The position numbers and the translations under genes were made by a program. A stretch of 44,061 nt of DNA from Arcobacteraceae bacterium (GTDB lineage Bacteria > Campylobacterota > Campylobacteria > Campylobacterales > Arcobacteraceae): the NCBI GenBank assembly GCA_021107755.1, contig JAIOSF010000030.1:1-44061 (forward strand). The letters are read 5' to 3'. Shown piece by piece: positions 8,302-15,613 of the stretch (positions within the stretch are counted from its first letter, which is position 1; every line of letters starts with the position of its first letter). Below the pieces are notes generated by a model. The model ran no database searches. It saw only the letters and a list, made by a program, of their open reading frames with translations, and had not been told where the DNA came from.

Positions 8302-8961
8302 ATGCAATACACACCTTACATCTCTATATTTCTTATAGGGCTTAGTTTCGGAGCAACGGCGTGCATGTTTTCATGTATGCCGTTTCTTACGCCTATACTT
8401 ATAAAAAGCTCAAATAACATAAAACAATCATTAGCAGTAATGATCCCTTTTAGTTTAGGGAGAATTTTTACTTATACTATGATTGCTATGCTGGCATTTG
8501 GTAGTTCATTATTTATAAAAGAGCTTTTAAAAAACAATACACTTTTGAGTTATATTTTAGGAACAGTTACTATTATCTTAGGTATCACAATGCTTTATAA
8601 TAGTTACAAAAATAATAAAAGTTGCGGTATTCATAAACTTTTAGTAAAAGAACAAAGTTTTTCAAAACTAGGTTTTTTTACTATGGGTGCAACTATATCT
8701 ATAAATCTATGTACACCTGTAATTTCACTTATAACAATTTCAAGTAGCACTACTACAATCTATTCAGCAATTGCTTTTGGAATAGTTTTTGGTGTTGGGG
8801 CAGTTTTATTTACACTTTTATTTTATGGATTTTTCTTCTCTACACTTATTAGAGGATTGCTTGAACAATTTACTCAGTATAAAAAACCTGTAGAAGTTAT
8901 AGCTTCACTATTTTTAATATTGGTTGGTATTTTAATAATCAGTGGCAACATGTCACTCTAA
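8302..8961 (+). CDS. CcdA/DsbD-like transmembrane thiol transporter
   Basis: A 219-aa polytopic membrane protein of the group annotated as cytochrome c biogenesis transmembrane region or sulfite exporter TauE/SafE. The first helix holds C21-MFS-C25-MPFLTP and the fourth holds C137-TP. Paired Cys-x-Pro motifs in the first helix of each half match the CcdA/DsbD plan, in which those Cys residues carry reducing equivalents from cytoplasmic thioredoxin to the periplasm. There are about six helices. It starts 14 bases after the receptor stop with no clear ribosome site, so translation may be coupled. Related proteins occur near copper-handling genes of cbb3 oxidase assembly. A role keeping copper or Cys ligands reduced is inference. 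Confidence 0.75.
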   Translation: MQYTPYISIFLIGLSFGATACMFSCMPFLTPILIKSSNNIKQSLAVMIPFSLGRIFTYTMIAMLAFGSSLFIKELLKNNTLLSYILGTVTIILGITMLYNSYKNNKSCGIHKLLVKEQSFSKLGFFTMGATISINLCTPVISLITISSSTTTIYSAIAFGIVFGVGAVLFTLLFYGFFFSTLIRGLLEQFTQYKKPVEVIASLFLILVGILIISGNMSL

Positions 8962-8970
8962 AGGAACACA

Positions 8971-11691
8971 ATGGTTGATTTTATCAAAAGAGATAACAAT
9001 GATATGTTTAAAAACCCAATTTTTAGGTTTTTATTTAAAAACACAAAATTTCTTTTAGTTTTAAGAATAGCAGTTACCCTGCTTTTCTTTTATGCTGTTT
9101 ATTACGGATTTGTACATCCAACTCGTGATGAAAATATTTTCACTGGTGCAGTTTTTTGGGGAATATTCTGGGCACTTTTTATGGTAGTTACACTGTCTAC
9201 TTTTGGAAGAATTTTCTGTGGTATCTGTCCACATGGATTTTTAGGAAAATATATCACAAAATTTGGTTTGAAAAAAACCATGACTAAATGGATGCAAAAC
9301 AGATACATCGGTATTACATTACTTGTGATTGGTTGGTGGGGAATTTATTATACATTTCCTGGATTTTGGAGAACACCACTAGGTACTGCTTCTATGTTTG
9401 GTGGTATGACTTTAGTTGCATTTGTTTTTTATTTTATCTATAAAGAGATGAGTTATTGTAAATATATTTGTCCTATTGGAACACTTACAAGAGCTTATGA
9501 CAAATTATCATTTACAAAACTAGAAACCTATACTGACTCTTGTAAGGATTGTAGAACTTTTGAATGTGCTACTGCATGTGAATACGATTTAAAACCATTT
9601 ACATTTGCAAAGAAAAATCAAACTGATGATTGTACTTTATGTATGGATTGTGCAGTATCTTGTGAAGCTGTTAAATTTAAACTTACAAAACCAGCAGAAC
9701 AACTAGGAAGTAAACTGAAAATTTTAAGTGCTGAAGTTTGGACATATATACTTATATTTGCTTCTATTCCTGTATCTATGGGATTTGCACATGGTCTAAA
9801 TAGAACTAAAATAGCAGATGAATTTATCTGGAATAAAACTGCCGAATTTTTTGGTTTAACTCCATATGCGGGTGGATTTGCTTTTCTTTATGCTGTTATT
9901 TTTAGTGTATTCTTTGCTACATTTGGAATCTATATCGCTTCTAAAATATTAAAAAAAGAATACAGTTCTACCTTTACTAATTTAGGTATTGCTTTTATTC
10001 CACTTTTTATCTTTGCATCACTTGGACATACTTTAGAAACTTTTTTTATCAAAGATTATGTAACAATAGTAGATGGCTTTGCACAAGGTTTTGGTTTTAA
10101 TGTTGAAGTGGAAGCTTTGGCAAAAAGAGGTGATGGCTGGCTTCATTATTTTGGATTATTTAAATGGATAGGAATTATTTGGTCATTGATCCTTTTATAT
10201 AAACGAATGAAACTTATTGATGCTACAAAACTTCGTAAAACATTTGGATACTTTTTTGCCTCATTGATGATACTTTTCTATATAGGATTAAATATCTATA
10301 CAGGGTATGTATTCTCAAAATATGGTGCAAAATCACGAGGTGGACATTCTCATGGTGGAAATGGAAAAGCAATGTTCCAAACAGTACCATTTAAATCTGC
10401 AACTCTTTTACAAGCTGGAAAAGATAAAACAAGTGGCGTAGTATGTGGAATGAATCTCCCTATGTTCTATAAAACAAATCATAGTGCTACACTTGATGGA
10501 AAAGTAAGACAATATTGTTCTATTCATTGTTTAGCTGAAGATTTACGAATCAAAAAATTACCACTAGAAAATATGCAAGTGGTGGATGTGACTAGCTTAA
10601 AATTTATCTCTGTAAAAGATGCTTTTTATGTAGTGGGAAGTAAACAAGCTGGAACTATGAGTCGTACTAGTAAATATGCTTTTGCCACAGAAAAAGATGC
10701 TTTAGAATTTGTTAAAAAATATGGTGGAGAAATTGTAAATTTTAGAAAAGCAGTTTATTTTGCAATGCAAGATTTTTCAAAAAAACCTTATGGAACTCGT
10801 ACAGAAAAAACTGTTTTAGATTTAACCCAACCATTATATCTTACACTTAAAGACCCATCTACATCTAAAGAAAAATCAGGTGAACACATGCACGGTGGTG
10901 GTGGAAAACCAAAACCAAAAGGATATATACCTACACAAAAGGTTTATATTTCAACTCTTGAAAATAAAAGTGTGACTCCAAAAAATATAGAGTTTTTTTA
11001 CTATGATATAAAACAAATTAAAAAAGATATTATCAAAAATAGTTCAAGAGGAAAAGAAACATATAGTTTTGAAGTGCCAAATAATGGATACTATAATCTT
11101 TTTGCAGTAGCACAAAGTACAAAAGATGATAAAAAATTTTACAATGTAGCAAAACTAGAGTATCTTCAAGGGAAACATGGCATTGAAGATATTTATGATG
11201 AAGAACTTAAAAAAAATCTTGAACAAAACCTCAGTAAAATTGACTTAATAAGAATAAAAAATGAAGATGAAAATAGCTTTTTTTATAGATTTAAAATGGG
11301 AGATACTTTAAAATTTCAAGCAATGTTTAATCAAAAACCACTACCAAATGCAAAAGTAAATATCAAACTCCAAAGTGGTTGGGAAAAAACTTCTATTACT
11401 AATGAAAAGGGGGAAGTTGAACTTACTATCATAAGAGACTATTTCCCACCTTGGGATAAATTTGACAAGCGATTTAAACAAGATTTATTGATAACTTTAG
11501 AACATGATACTGCTTATACAAAATATACACTGACATACCCTGCATCTTTTTACCCAAATGAAAGTGACTACAAATCATACGCTTATGCATTGCTACTAAT
11601 AACTCTTACACTTCTTGTATCTGGTATAGTTATCTATAGATTTAGAAAAAATAGAACTGCACCTTTTTCAGAGGTGAAGTTCAATGAGTAA
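8971..11691 (+). CDS. Membrane polyferredoxin fused to NosL-like and C-terminal periplasmic domains
   Basis: A 906-aa protein with an unusual domain order. Residues 30-260: NapH/NosR/CcoG-like membrane part with C83-GI-C86-P and C163-KYI-C167-P, then two ferredoxin cluster sites (C191, C194, C199, C203; C221, C224, C227, C231). Residues 260-450: further membrane helices. Residues 459-461: HSH in a Gly-rich stretch. Residues about 490-600: NosL-like, with C492-GM and YC516-SIH-C520, as in the copper chaperone of nitrous oxide reductase. A second His-rich stretch has H639-M-H641. Residues about 655-865: a beta-rich domain resembling DUF4198 (low certainty). A final helix spans about 872-893. 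AAAGGA precedes the ATG. Likely role: electron transfer across the membrane to periplasmic copper (inference). Confidence 0.82.
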   Translation: MVDFIKRDNNDMFKNPIFRFLFKNTKFLLVLRIAVTLLFFYAVYYGFVHPTRDENIFTGAVFWGIFWALFMVVTLSTFGRIFCGICPHGFLGKYITKFGLKKTMTKWMQNRYIGITLLVIGWWGIYYTFPGFWRTPLGTASMFGGMTLVAFVFYFIYKEMSYCKYICPIGTLTRAYDKLSFTKLETYTDSCKDCRTFECATACEYDLKPFTFAKKNQTDDCTLCMDCAVSCEAVKFKLTKPAEQLGSKLKILSAEVWTYILIFASIPVSMGFAHGLNRTKIADEFIWNKTAEFFGLTPYAGGFAFLYAVIFSVFFATFGIYIASKILKKEYSSTFTNLGIAFIPLFIFASLGHTLETFFIKDYVTIVDGFAQGFGFNVEVEALAKRGDGWLHYFGLFKWIGIIWSLILLYKRMKLIDATKLRKTFGYFFASLMILFYIGLNIYTGYVFSKYGAKSRGGHSHGGNGKAMFQTVPFKSATLLQAGKDKTSGVVCGMNLPMFYKTNHSATLDGKVRQYCSIHCLAEDLRIKKLPLENMQVVDVTSLKFISVKDAFYVVGSKQAGTMSRTSKYAFATEKDALEFVKKYGGEIVNFRKAVYFAMQDFSKKPYGTRTEKTVLDLTQPLYLTLKDPSTSKEKSGEHMHGGGGKPKPKGYIPTQKVYISTLENKSVTPKNIEFFYYDIKQIKKDIIKNSSRGKETYSFEVPNNGYYNLFAVAQSTKDDKKFYNVAKLEYLQGKHGIEDIYDEELKKNLEQNLSKIDLIRIKNEDENSFFYRFKMGDTLKFQAMFNQKPLPNAKVNIKLQSGWEKTSITNEKGEVELTIIRDYFPPWDKFDKRFKQDLLITLEHDTAYTKYTLTYPASFYPNESDYKSYAYALLLITLTLLVSGIVIYRFRKNRTAPFSEVKFNE

Positions 11692-12673
11692 AATTAAAAC
11701 AATCGTAAATAATATGAATCTTACAAAAGTAAGATTTACTATTCAATTACTCACCTTTATACTTTTTGTATATGGTGGATATTTTGCTATTGATTTTGGA
11801 TCAAAACTTCCTATATTTGCCTGTCCATACAATGGAGAAGCTGCGGGGGCTTGTTATTTAATCCCTTTACAACATCAACTAAGTATGCCTGCACAAGTTT
11901 TACTAGGTGGTGCTGGGATTGCAGTTATAATAGGTTTTTTAACATTTCTTTTTTGGTTTATCTTTTTAAATAAAGCTTGGTGTGGATATGTGTGTCCATT
12001 TGGTACTTTTCAAGATTGGCTTACACTTTTACGAAAAAATATGGGGATAAGATTTTCAACCTATACTCAAACACAATTTGAAAAACTTTCAAAAATCAAA
12101 TATATACTTTTAACTATTGTAATACTTGTACCACTTCTTATGGGTGTTGGTGCATTATCAGCTGAATGGTCAGCTGCATTTTGTCAAATCTGTCCAGCAA
12201 GAATCATCTCTCCTATGTTTAGTGGAGATTTTTCTCAATGGACAATAGACTTTTCTACTAAAACAGCTATGGTATTAACAGCTATTGGGATGATATTTGC
12301 TGGACTTTTTTTAATTGGAAGTTTTGTTAAAAAAAGATTTTTTTGCTTCTTTTGTCCTATGAGTGCTTTGCATTATATTTTTTCAAAGTTCTCGATTGTA
12401 AGTTTACAAAAAGATGGAAGTAAATGTACTCGTTGTGGAGATTGTTATACTGTATGTGATATGCAAATAAAAGATATAGCAGATGATGTTACAAGTACAA
12501 ATATCTTAAGAGATGATTGTATTTTGTGTTTAAAATGTATAGCTGCTTGTCCTGAAGATGATGCACTTCATTTTGATATATTAAAACTCAAAACATTTAG
12601 CTCTACAAAGCAAGGTTTTGAAAAAAGAATGGGAATAGAAAGACCAGAAGGATTAAACAATGAGTCACATTAA
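11684..12673 (+). CDS. NapH-like membrane polyferredoxin
   Basis: A 329-aa integral membrane iron-sulfur protein. Three CxxCP-type motifs mark the NapH/NosR/CcoG fold: C100-GYV-C104-P, C167-QI-C170-P and C221-FF-C224-P. Near the C-terminus are two [4Fe-4S] ferredoxin sites, C248/C251/C254/C258 and C279/C282/C285/C289. Its start overlaps the end of the preceding polyferredoxin by 8 bases, and its own end overlaps the next gene by 14, so the three are translationally linked. In NapGH systems such proteins pass quinol electrons; CcoG is a cupric reductase. No nap or nos catalytic gene is present here, which favours a metal-handling role (inference). Confidence 0.85.
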   Translation: MSKIKTIVNNMNLTKVRFTIQLLTFILFVYGGYFAIDFGSKLPIFACPYNGEAAGACYLIPLQHQLSMPAQVLLGGAGIAVIIGFLTFLFWFIFLNKAWCGYVCPFGTFQDWLTLLRKNMGIRFSTYTQTQFEKLSKIKYILLTIVILVPLLMGVGALSAEWSAAFCQICPARIISPMFSGDFSQWTIDFSTKTAMVLTAIGMIFAGLFLIGSFVKKRFFCFFCPMSALHYIFSKFSIVSLQKDGSKCTRCGDCYTVCDMQIKDIADDVTSTNILRDDCILCLKCIAACPEDDALHFDILKLKTFSSTKQGFEKRMGIERPEGLNNESH

Positions 12674-13949
12674 TACAAACCAAAATCATAAAATAGAAAC
12701 ACCACATGAGAAACAAAATAGACATAAAGCTATGGAAGCTATTAAAGTTATCAATACTTTAAAAGAGGAATTTAAATCTCCAATAAAATCTATGGATTAT
12801 TTTTATACTTTATTTGAAGATGTGTATTGCCATCAAAAATCTCTTCACAATGATAAAGTAAAAGTTGGAACTATGTGTATTCAAATACCTAGTGAGATCA
12901 TCTATGCACTTGATGGAGTTCCTATTCGACTTTGTAATGGATTTTACACAGATGATGAACTAGGAAGTGATCTTATGCCATCAAAATCTTGTCCACTTGT
13001 AAAAGCGAGTGTTGGTCACTTATCAAGTCAAAATTTAAGTGATAAACCACATATGATCTATAGTCCAACAACATGTGACCAAAAAACAAAAGCTGGGGCA
13101 ACCATTGAAAGTTTTGGATACGATGTAGTTGATGTAGATTTTCCACGAACAAAAGAGAGTGAAATAAGTCGTGAGTTTTTTAGAAGAAGTATAAGAAATT
13201 TTGCCGTAGATTTATCAAAAAAAACTGGAAAGAAACTTACTAAAAAGAATTTAAAAAGTTCAATTGGAAAAGTTGGATATGCCCAATCTTTATATCATAG
13301 ATTATCAGATTTACGAAAGAACAAAAATGTCCCTATTTTAGGTGTAGATATGTTCTTGGTGACCAATGCTTTTTTCTTTGATAAGATTAACAACTGGATA
13401 GAAGCTACAGAACACTTACTTCAAGAACTTGAAACAAGAGTCAAAGAAAATATACATGTGGCAGGAAAAATTAGTCCTCGAATAGTCTATACAGGTTCAC
13501 CTCCTATTTTTCCAAACTATAAAATACCACTTTTAATCGAAGAATCAGATGCCATAATCGTAGCAGATGAAACTTGTAGTTCAAATAGAATGTTCAATGA
13601 TAGAGTTGCTGTGGATGAATGGTTTGTAAATAATATGTTGGATTCTATGGCTGATAAATATCTCAAATCTTGTACTTGTCCAATATTCTCAAAAAATGAT
13701 GACCGAATAAGAAGAATCATAGAACTTGTTCGTTCACACGATGCAGATGGTGTAGTCTATCAAGCTTTTGCTGGCTGTACAGTTTATGAACTAGAACAAA
13801 GAAGTGTTTTAGAAGCTATGGAGAAAGAGGGGATCTCAATTCTTTATTTAGAAAGTGATTATTCTCCTAGTCAAAGTGGACAGCTTAGCACTAGAGTTGA
13901 AGCATTTATAGAATCACTTAAAATGAAAAAACGAAAAAAAGGTAAATAG
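12660..13949 (+). CDS. 2-hydroxyacyl-CoA dehydratase family protein, double-cubane type
   Basis: A 429-aa member of the benzoyl-CoA reductase/2-hydroxyacyl-CoA dehydratase family. True dehydratases need two such subunits; here one subunit is followed directly by an activase. That is the arrangement of the double-cubane [8Fe-9S] cluster proteins (DCCP, E. coli YjiM-like), which perform ATP-dependent low-potential reductions and whose natural substrate is unknown. Cys residues available for the cluster include C92, C111, C139, C306, C338/C340 and C373, spread over both lobes. The first 40 residues are polar and variable. It overlaps the upstream polyferredoxin by 14 bases. Co-operonic position suggests that it exchanges electrons with the polyferredoxins (inference). 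Confidence 0.82.
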   Translation: MSHINTNQNHKIETPHEKQNRHKAMEAIKVINTLKEEFKSPIKSMDYFYTLFEDVYCHQKSLHNDKVKVGTMCIQIPSEIIYALDGVPIRLCNGFYTDDELGSDLMPSKSCPLVKASVGHLSSQNLSDKPHMIYSPTTCDQKTKAGATIESFGYDVVDVDFPRTKESEISREFFRRSIRNFAVDLSKKTGKKLTKKNLKSSIGKVGYAQSLYHRLSDLRKNKNVPILGVDMFLVTNAFFFDKINNWIEATEHLLQELETRVKENIHVAGKISPRIVYTGSPPIFPNYKIPLLIEESDAIIVADETCSSNRMFNDRVAVDEWFVNNMLDSMADKYLKSCTCPIFSKNDDRIRRIIELVRSHDADGVVYQAFAGCTVYELEQRSVLEAMEKEGISILYLESDYSPSQSGQLSTRVEAFIESLKMKKRKKGK

Positions 13950-13950
13950 T

Positions 13951-14754
13951 ATGAAATATTTTGCAGGTATCGATATAGGCTCAACTGCCATTAAAATCTC
14001 CATCGCTGATGAAAATAAAAATCTCGTAGGGCACAAAATTAGTGCTAGTGGAAGTATGTTTTATCAATATGCTCATGAAACTTTAGATGCACTTATTAGT
14101 GAGATAGGGATAAAGAAAGAAGATATTATCTATACAGTTGCCACTGGTTATGGGAGAAAAATATTTAAAGAAGCTGATGAAAACATTAGTGAGATAACGG
14201 CAAATGCAATTGGAGCTAGAGCTTCTGCAAAAGGTCATGGGGAGATTAAAACTATCATAAATATTGGTGGTCAAGATAGTAAAGCTATCTCACTAGATGA
14301 TGAGGGAAATGTAACAAACTTTGCTATGAACGATAGATGTGCAGCAGGAACTGGAAAATTTCTTGATGCCTGTGCTATGAATCTTGAAATTAGAGTTGAA
14401 GATTTAGGGGAGAAACATTTTGCCTCAACAGGAACTCCTTTGTCTATAAATAGTACTTGTGCAGTATTTGCAGAAAGTGAGATTATTGGACTTTTAGGAA
14501 ATAGTCATAATGTAGAAGATATTGTTTGTGGAGTTCATTACTCTATAGCAAAAAGAATTGTAAAACTTGTAAAAAGAGTTGGAGTTAAAGAGGGGATATA
14601 TTTTGATGGTGGTCCAGCACTAAATGGAGGACTTGTAAATGCAATTGAAAATGAACTAAGCAAAAAAATATTTATACCACAATATCCACAAATCACAACA
14701 TCTTATGGAGCTGCAATTATAGGTATAGATTCTTATAATTATGAGAATAATTAA
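13951..14754 (+). CDS. ATP-dependent activase/reductase of the double-cubane protein (BadF/BadG/HgdC family)
   Basis: A 267-aa ASKHA-fold ATPase. It has the phosphate-binding motif GIDIGST (residues 6-12), a second nucleotide motif GGQDSKAI (106-113), and the two Cys residues C130 (NDRCAAGTG) and C170 (NSTCAVFAESE). These correspond to the HgdC cysteines that hold one [4Fe-4S] cluster between two subunits. The family couples ATP hydrolysis to injecting an electron into its partner cluster. It begins one base after the stop of the double-cubane gene, so the pair is certainly co-expressed. E. coli YjiL is a related protein. It is the last gene before the separate tonB promoter. Confidence 0.9.
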   Translation: MKYFAGIDIGSTAIKISIADENKNLVGHKISASGSMFYQYAHETLDALISEIGIKKEDIIYTVATGYGRKIFKEADENISEITANAIGARASAKGHGEIKTIINIGGQDSKAISLDDEGNVTNFAMNDRCAAGTGKFLDACAMNLEIRVEDLGEKHFASTGTPLSINSTCAVFAESEIIGLLGNSHNVEDIVCGVHYSIAKRIVKLVKRVGVKEGIYFDGGPALNGGLVNAIENELSKKIFIPQYPQITTSYGAAIIGIDSYNYENN

Positions 14755-14755
14755 A

Positions 14756-14786
14756 ATTAACACATAATTAACACTTCTTTTATAAA
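14756..14786 (+). promoter_or_regulatory. Operator-promoter upstream of tonB
   Basis: TTAAC at 14757-14761 and 14768-14772, spaced 11 bp. The 18 bases 14756-14773 are identical to 3029-3046 upstream of the copper receptor, 11.7 kb away. TATAAA at 14781-14786 is the likely -10, 8 nt after the second half-site. Confidence 0.65.
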
Positions 14787-14819
14787 ATAGAAATATTAAT
14801 TTGAAAAAAGGGAGTAATT

Positions 14820-15539
14820 TTGAATATAAAAAGATATTTTAACTCATTGTTATTAACTTCTATATTCTATAGTTTCTTAAGTTTTACTCTTCTTTATTCA
14901 TTTAATGATACTTATACAACTCCACCTAAAACACAAAATTCAACTCAAAATGTAAAATTTACCCTTATAAATTTACCAAAACAAATAGAACAACCTAAAG
15001 TAGAAAAAAAAGAGATAAAACCTCAACCAAAAAAAATAGAAAAGAAAATTGTAAAAAAAATTAATCCTAAAAAAATAGCTCCAAAAAAAATAGTTAAAAA
15101 GATTGAACCATTATTAAAACCTAAGCCAAAAAAGATTGTAAAAAAGCAGATTGAAAAACCAATAAAAAAAACAAATCAAATTGTTGCCAATCAAATAAAA
15201 AAGAATAAATCTATTATAAAAAAACAAACTGTTCAAACAGATACAAAGCAATTACAAATTAAACAAAACAAATACTATGCACATATAAAAAAAACTATAG
15301 ATAAAAATAAATTTTATCCAAAAATTGCTGTAAGAAGAGGGATACAAGGTGATGTTAAAATAAAATGTGTCCTATCAAAAAAGGGAGATCTCATCTCTTT
15401 TAAAATAGTTGATGGGAGAAAAATATTTTTTAAATCTATTAACGAAGCTATTAATAACACTTTTCCACTTGCCCCACCAGAAAATATTTTTACAGCAAAT
15501 TTTGATATAGATCTTACTTTACAATATAAGCTATACTAA
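14820..15539 (+). CDS. tonB: TonB energy transducer
   Basis: A 239-aa protein with an N-terminal membrane anchor (about residues 9-28) and a long periplasmic Lys/Pro/Ile-rich spacer (about 50-145) of repeated PKKI/VKK units. The C-terminal TonB domain (about 155-239) contains YPKIAVRRGIQGDVKIKCVL and a final beta-strand segment. It would connect the ExbB/ExbD motor to the two outer-membrane receptors. The start is a TTG with AAGGGAG 6-7 nt upstream; no ATG fits. The gene has its own copy of the TTAAC operator, so it is controlled with the receptors though placed at the far end of the locus. Confidence 0.92.
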   Translation: MNIKRYFNSLLLTSIFYSFLSFTLLYSFNDTYTTPPKTQNSTQNVKFTLINLPKQIEQPKVEKKEIKPQPKKIEKKIVKKINPKKIAPKKIVKKIEPLLKPKPKKIVKKQIEKPIKKTNQIVANQIKKNKSIIKKQTVQTDTKQLQIKQNKYYAHIKKTIDKNKFYPKIAVRRGIQGDVKIKCVLSKKGDLISFKIVDGRKIFFKSINEAINNTFPLAPPENIFTANFDIDLTLQYKLY

Positions 15540-15613
15540 TACTAAATTCAACAAAATATAACCAAAATTATTGTATAAGACTTATAAATATACTAATTTA
15601 AAAGAGAACATTT

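Noticed and set aside
8971-12673. Nitrous oxide reductase accessory locus (NosR/NosL/NosH)
   Set aside because: The polyferredoxin and NosL-like motifs fit, but nosZ, nosD, nosF and nosY are absent and the neighbours are TonB receptors and a double-cubane pair, so an N2O role is not supported here.
12660-14754. Amino-acid fermentation 2-hydroxyacyl-CoA dehydratase or benzoyl-CoA reductase
   Set aside because: Those enzymes need two or more related subunits and CoA-transferase or ferredoxin genes nearby. Only one subunit plus an activase is present.
14990-15240. Tandem DNA repeat in the tonB spacer
   Set aside because: The AAAAAA-rich units reflect a Lys/Pro-rich protein spacer typical of TonB, without a fixed repeat period.
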